This document shows positions 58,798 to 64,000 of a DNA stretch of 64,000 nucleotides, in pieces. The notes under the pieces were generated by a model. It was not told the origin of the DNA. It saw only the letters and a list, made by a program, of their open reading frames with translations, and ran no database searches. The position numbers and the translations under genes were made by a program. Position 1 is the stretch's first letter. Each line of letters starts with the position of its first letter. Source of the DNA: Halichondria panicea (taxonomy: Eukaryota > Porifera > Demospongiae > Suberitida > Halichondriidae); the NCBI RefSeq assembly GCF_963675165.1, contig NC_087386.1, positions 23,501 to 87,500 on the forward strand, given 5' to 3'.

Positions 58798-61700
58798 ATG
58801 TACTCAACTTCTTCTTGCATGTGGACGTGTGTAGGTGTGGCTGGACATAAGACCACGCCCCCATGTTCTTAGGTTCTTCTTGTACCCATCTCAACTCAGC
58901 CGAGGGATAACGAGTCAACTCACTCATCACCAGGTCGTATGGGAATGGGGATATCTGGGGACGAAATTAATGATTGCCAATAATTATTATTATGCAGTAT
59001 ATGTGTGATAAACATAGCAGCATGTTAGTCAAGCGAACATTGATAATCAATTGCCTCCTTTGCCTGTATAAAGGGGTCAAAGGTCGTATATGTGTCTACA
59101 TAGGTACTGTACCTGTTCAATTCTGATAATGGCCACTTTATTGGTGAGGCCTAATCGCTGTCTCTCTTTATACAGCTCATAGTGGATCTTGCCAGTACAG
59201 AATAATACATGCTGAACTTTGACCCCTTCTCCACATTCCCTGTCCACATACACTCTCTGAAAGCTGGTGCCTACACACAATAAGAAAGGGGAGGAAGGAA
59301 AGGAGGAAAGAGAGGTTAGGCAAGGACACACATAACTATTTATACACACATGTACTTACATCCACTAGTAGTCAGAGCAGTTGGTTGTGTTAGCCTAAAC
59401 ATGTACAGTATCACATGCAGCACATGCATTGTACCTTCTGTCATGTCTGAGATTGGTGACCTGGCATCAGCGTGTCGTAGCAGACTCTTGGGTGTCATGA
59501 CAACCAACTACAGTACAACATAACAGCACTAGTTACACAAACTCACACACATATACACCCACACACACACTCACACACTAGCTTACTGGTTTTCTGAAGG
59601 GTAGTTGAATTTGTCTCCGCAGAGCATGGAAGATATTAGCTGGTGTAGTACAGTTGACCACCTGTGAAGGACATTAAGAGGTCACTCACTACACACATGC
59701 ACACCCGCCCACACACACACACGTACCTGCCAGTTGCACTCATACAGTTGAGCTAGTGGTCTGTCCAGTCCTAGCTCTGGGCGCAATGGTTCAATGCTAT
59801 CAGGATTATCACAGCAACCTATAGTGTGGTGGTACAGTGAGCACACAGTACAAGGCCTACCATACAGTACCTTGTAGGAACCTCTCTAATCTTGCTGACG
59901 AGTGTTCAGGACCCATACCTTCATACCCATGAGGTAATAGCAGCACTAGGCCACTCTGGCGGACCCACTTGTCCTGACCAGAGCAGATGAACTGATCTAT
60001 GATGCACTATACAAAGGGGAGGGGCAATATCAACACTGCACACACCATTGGTACATAAATACAAATGTGTCCTGCTTAGAGCCTACAGTGTGGTCCCACT
60101 GTGTACATTGTAGCTAGTGTGTGTACAGTAGTGGGTTGGTCAAGTGAAGTGCCCTGTACCTACCTGTGCTGTATTGTGGAAGTCTCCAAACTGTGCCTCC
60201 CAGCACACCAGTGCATTAGGGTTGCTCATGGAGAAGCCAAGATCAAACCCAAGCACTCCAAACTCACTCAGAGAGCTATTGCACACAGTGTAGCTGGCTT
60301 GACCAGGGGACACATGAGACAAAGGGCTGTGTGTGTGTGTGTGTGTGTGTGTTGCAGCATAAACACAACACATGTACTAGCTGATGGAGATAACAGTTTG
60401 TAAAAACATAAGGACTAGACTAATTGACCTCAAGCACAGACAAGAGTATATAGTAGTATACAGCAATATTGGGTAACTTGGCTGTAACCACACACAGTGT
60501 ACACCATGATGACTTTGCACAGCCTCAGAGCTGTAACCACACACAGTGTACACCATGATGACTTTGCACAGCCTCAGAGCAGCTCATATGCCAATGAAAC
60601 TCTCAGAATGGTGTATCACAGTGTCTGGGGTTTTTATTTCAAGATAACCCATAATTATTCAGTGATACTTTGCAGTTATGCATGTTGCTTCTCTTCCCCA
60701 CTGGCCTAACACACCACCACCCCCTGTGATGGCCACCCCCTGTGATGGCCACCCCCTGTGATGACACTTGTTTGTATATAATTATAGGGAAACTCTCAAA
60801 ATTATTGGGTCAAGCAAAGTCAATAATACACCATTCAGATTTCTCAACCCAGATTCATTGGCAGGCATATGGGCTGAAAGGTCAGTGGGTTACAAATGTG
60901 GTTACAGCCAAGTTACACAGAATATTGCAAGTTGGACTGTAATACAACCTCAGTGTAGTGTGGACTGCTGACTAGGCAATGCCAACCTTATTAGAGACCA
61001 GTATAATTATAGTAGCTACAGTATACAGTGCACACAGTGGGACCACACTATAGGCTCTGTACACTAGCTGCAGTGTGCACAGTGGGACCACACTATAGGC
61101 TCTGTACACTAGCTGCAGTGTGCACAGTGGGACCACACTATAGGCTCTGTACACTAGCTGCAGTGTGCACAGTGGGACCACACTATAGGCTCTGTACACT
61201 AGCTGCAGTGTACACAGTGGGACCACACTATAGGCTCTGTACACTAGCTACAGTGCACACAGTGGGACCACACTATAGGCTCTGTACACTAGCTACAGTG
61301 CACACAGTGGGACCACACTATAGGCTCTGTACACTAGCTACAGTGCACACAGTGGGACCACACTATAGGCTCTGTACACTAGCTACAGTGCACACAGTGG
61401 GACCACACTATAGGCTCTGTACACTAGCTACAGTGCACACAGTGAGACAACACTATAGGCTCTGTACACTAGCTACAGTGCACACAGTGAGACAACACTA
61501 TAGGCTCTGTACACTAGCTACAGTGCACACAGTGGGACCACACTATAGGCTCTGTACACTAGCTACAGTGCACACAGTGGGACCACACTATAGGTTCTGT
61601 ACACCAGCTACAGTGTACACAGTGGGACCACACTATAGGCTCTGTACACACTTGCAGGTCAATTAAGTTGTAGTATACATTTTCAGCTTTTTGCTTATTT

Positions 61701-62000
61701 CCCGTGAGGCTACGGTAGCTGAGGTGTACCTGTATTGTTTCTTGTCCACCATCTGATCATGGATGACATGATGTCTGTGTGCAAATGTCCCTCTCTCCAC
61801 ATCTTGTCCTGACAGTCTGCCAACAATCATAGTCACTATGGAGTAGCTATAGTGGCCATGACCACCTACCTCACATGATAGCCTTCCTCCAATAATGAGC
61901 CTATAGCAAATGCCTCTCCCATTGCCCAGTCAGCAATTCCTTTATCCAGCATGTCAGCACGACCAGCCAGAACACGCTTCAGAGCTACACACACACAATG

Positions 62001-62035
<35 letters not shown>

Positions 62036-62036
62036 G

Positions 62037-62087
<51 letters not shown>

Positions 62088-62109
62088 CACACACACACCC
62101 ACTCGCACA

Positions 62110-62159
<50 letters not shown>

Positions 62160-63083
62160 GGCTTACACCAGTAGAGCCATGATTGCATTACCTGAGTGGA
62201 TGTTTAGCTCTGGTGGTACACTGGAGAACACAGCTCCAATGTGTTCCAGTCTCTTTATCTCCACTCCAGTCTGTGGCAAGCTCTTGTTACTGAAGTCAGG
62301 TCCACCATTCAAGGGGAAGAAGTCTAACAATACAATATAGACAATGTCACACACACACACACACACACAAACACTGTAGCCTCACCCTCCCAAGGTGAGT
62401 CCAGCCATTGTCCTTTAGCTAGTTCAACATCTTTAGACTTCTCATAAGCTCTCTTGCAGACATCATCATAAGTCTGTCTCTCACTCTTGTAATCCACCTC
62501 TGAAACCACACCCTCTTTAATGAGCTTGCCTGCATACTGTTCCACTACCGGAGGATGCTTCTTAATAGTCTGGTACATGAGAGGCTGTGATGGTTATATA
62601 GGGATAGTTATATATGGACACTCAGTGTAGCTGTGTGAGCATAGGCTCACGATGGTTGTATAGGGATAGTTATATATGGACACTCAGTGTACCTGTGTGA
62701 GCATAGGCTCACGATGGTTATATAGGGATAGTTATATATGGACACTCAGTGTAGCTGTGTGAGCATAGGCTCACGATGGTTGTATAGGGATAGTTATATA
62801 TGGACACTCAGTGTACCTGTGTGAGCACAGGATCACGATGGTTATACAGGGATAGTTATATATGGACACTCAGTGTACCTGTGTGAGCATAGGCTCATCC
62901 ATCTCATTGTGTCCCTGTCTTCTATAACACACTAGGTCAATGACAACATCTTTGTGGAATGTATTTCTCCATTCAGCAGCAACTTTGCAAACATGCATTA
63001 CAGCTTCCGGATTATCAGCATTCACGTGAAATATCGGAGCAGACACCACCTACACACACACACACAGTGCTTTAGGGGGGGGG

Positions 63084-63124
<41 letters not shown>

Positions 63125-63272
63125 GCTTTAGGGGGGGGCACACACACACACACACACACAGCGCTTTAGGGGGACACACGCATGCACGCACACACGCACA
63201 CGCACACACACACACACACACACAGTGCTTTAGGGGGGGCACACACACACACACACACAGCGCTTTAGGGGG

Positions 63273-63305
<33 letters not shown>

Positions 63306-64000
63306 CTTTAGGGGGGGGTACACACACACACACACAGAGCTTTAGGGGGGGGGTACACACACACACAGTGCTTTAGGGGGGGGGGTACACACACACACAG
63401 TGCTTTAGGGGGGGGGGGGGAGGCACTTACATACCTTGGCTACATCAGTGCAGTATGGGGAAGATCTTGCTACACGTGGATCAGTAGTGAAACCAATCTG
63501 ATTGTTGACTATGATGTGAATAGTGCCGTGAGTTGTGTAGTCAGGGAGGTCAGAAAGATGAAAGGTTTCATAGACCACGCCTTGTCCAGCGAAGGCAGCA
63601 TCTCCGTGCAGTAATATACTCATGGCACTGTCACCTATATGAGTGTAGGGTACGAGTGTGGTAGGGGACTAGGCACGGACTAGGCACACAGGTAGTGTGA
63701 TAGTGTGGTAGGGGGACTAGGCACACAGGTTGTGTGATTGTGTGGTAGGGGGACTAGGCACACAGGTAGTGTGATGGTGTGATAGGGGGACTAGGCACAC
63801 AGGTAATGTGATGGTGTGGTAGGGGGACTAGGCACACAGGTAATGTGATGGTGTGATAGGGGGACTAGGCACACAGGTAATGTGATGGTGTGGTAGGGGG
63901 ACTACATTGTAGGCACACAGGTAATGTGATGGTTAACCTGCTGTATCTCCTTTATAGAACTGCTCTGCACGTGTCTTGCCCTGTACGACAGGGTCCACAG
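58798..64000 (-). CDS. OGDH: 2-oxoglutarate dehydrogenase E1 component, C-terminal half
   Basis: Fourteen minus-strand exons in phase: 64000-63938 (cut by the window), 63634-63435, 63049-62879, 62584-62386, 62323-62192, 61984-61870, 61816-61730, 60326-60164, 60006-59871, 59818-59727, 59661-59587, 59507-59435, 59270-59113, 58954-58798. Conserved stretches include [132 protein letters not shown] and [21 protein letters not shown]1 is the thiamine-diphosphate enzyme that decarboxylates 2-oxoglutarate in the mitochondrial TCA cycle; the ThDP half begins upstream, outside the window. The last exon found ends KKKLST in phase 1; the expected final ~40 residues (YAGRxPAAAPATG) were not located. Introns hold several minisatellites. 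Confidence 0.93.
60076..60122. repeat. Inverted single copy of the 45-base unit
   Basis: AGAGCCTACAGTGTGGTCCC then ACTGTGTACATTGTAGCTAGT is, in reverse complement, one unit of the array at 61020-61655, lying about 0.9 kb away with an OGDH exon between. Confidence 0.7.
60484..60575. repeat. Tandem duplication of ~48 bases
   Basis: CTGTAACCACACACAGTGTA then CACCATGATGACTTTGCACAGCCTCAGAG occurs twice in an OGDH intron. Confidence 0.85.
61020..61655. repeat. 45-base minisatellite in OGDH intron
   Basis: About 14 copies of GTGCACACAGTGGGACCACA then CTATAGGCTCTGTACACTAGCTACA. Because the unit is a multiple of three, a plus-strand frame stays open for 212 codons (unit [15 protein letters not shown]), and a minus frame for 90. 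Copies fall into a GCTGCAGTGTGC block and a GCTACAGTGCAC block, with two copies carrying GTGAGACAAC. Confidence 0.93.
61990..62160. repeat. (CA)n/(GCAC)n microsatellite
   Basis: A compound array in an OGDH intron: ACACAATGGC flanking blocks, (GCAC) about eight copies at 62038-62072, then CA runs. Open frames through it are artefacts. Confidence 0.95.
62588..62900. repeat. 62-base minisatellite carrying an exon end and donor
   Basis: Five copies of a ~61-62 base unit (ACCTGTGTGAGCATAGGCTC, ACGATGGTT(G/A)TA(T/C)AGGGATA, GTTATATATGGACACTCAGT). On the minus strand each contains AGCCTATGCTCACACAG|GTACACTGAG or GCTACACTGAG, a copy of the last ~18 coding bases and donor of the OGDH exon 63049-62879. 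Confidence 0.88.
63055..63420. repeat. (CA)n + GTGCTTTAGGGGGGG minisatellite
   Basis: About nine units of (CA)n followed by AGTGCTTTAGGGGGGG or AGCGCTTTAGGGGG in the OGDH intron between 63435 and 63049. Same architecture (CA run + G-rich core) as the RABGGTA intron 8 array, different core. Confidence 0.92.
63655..63930. repeat. Minisatellite, GGGGGACTAGGCACACAGGT unit
   Basis: About eight copies of a 33-35 base unit (GTGATGGTGTGGTAGGGGGA then CTAGGCACACAGGTA(A/G)T) in the first OGDH intron of the window. Confidence 0.9.

Noticed and set aside
61028-61666. 212-codon plus-strand frame of a 15-residue repeat
   Set aside because: It is a 45-base minisatellite in an OGDH intron; openness follows from the period being a multiple of three.

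Overview
This is eukaryotic, almost certainly metazoan, nuclear DNA. Genes are closely packed on both strands, introns are short GT-AG introns (mostly 50-300 bp), and nearly all intron length comes from CA microsatellites and minisatellites. The gene set (ROR-type receptor tyrosine kinase with frizzled and kringle domains, TP53INP, cyclin E with a phosphodegron, PTP1B/TCPTP-type phosphatase, TRIM-like RING protein) fits an animal. Compactness, abundant small inverted-repeat elements and the recurrent AGCTAGCTAGC tetranucleotide style suggest a sponge, but that is inference. All gene models below were assembled by hand by splicing exons with matching phase and checking the product against remembered family consensus; UTRs and promoters are not resolved.

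Layout. 1-622 (-) MOSC-domain protein, cut by the left edge; 1108-2451 (+) Rab22/31-like GTPase; 2654-6277 (+) BtpA-family TIM-barrel protein with a one-exon RING/B-box gene (4041-5639) inside its last intron; 6648-7467 (-) TP53INP homologue; 8025-10493 (+) cyclin E; 11454-16732 (-) secreted vWA protein; 17339-18954 (-) mitochondrial ribosomal protein L3, head-to-head with 19085-21407 (+) URI/prefoldin-like; 21637-27420 (-) ROR-like receptor kinase; 28137-34965 (+) a protein joining a Ufd2/UBE4 core to a BIRC6-like E2 domain; 35414-41543 (-) Rab geranylgeranyltransferase alpha; 41679-42527 (+) SLC66A2/PQLC1; 42685-45025 (-) PTPN1/2-like phosphatase; 45402-45803 LINE fragment; about 45.8-58.8 kb a gene-poor block of repeats, foldback elements and local duplications; 58798-64000 (-) 2-oxoglutarate dehydrogenase E1, cut by the right edge.

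How the genes relate. They are mostly unrelated housekeeping or signalling genes. Rab22/31-like and RABGGTA are functionally linked (RABGGTA is the catalytic-side subunit that prenylates Rabs such as the one ending in Cys-Thr-Cys here), but they are 33 kb apart and this is probably coincidence. Several pairs are divergent with very short spacers and probably share promoters (MRPL3/URI1, RABGGTA/SLC66A2, ROR/E4-E2, TP53INP/cyclin E).

Most notable: (1) the 1132-codon E4-E2 fusion, in which the Ufd2 core is followed not by the expected U-box but by an E2 ubiquitin-conjugating domain of BIRC6 type; (2) a ROR-like receptor with two CRD-kringle units; (3) repeated cases where tandem repeats have grown out of a splice site and therefore multiply donor or acceptor sequences; (4) a 3.2-kb minisatellite in one RABGGTA intron that creates spurious open frames of more than 1100 codons.
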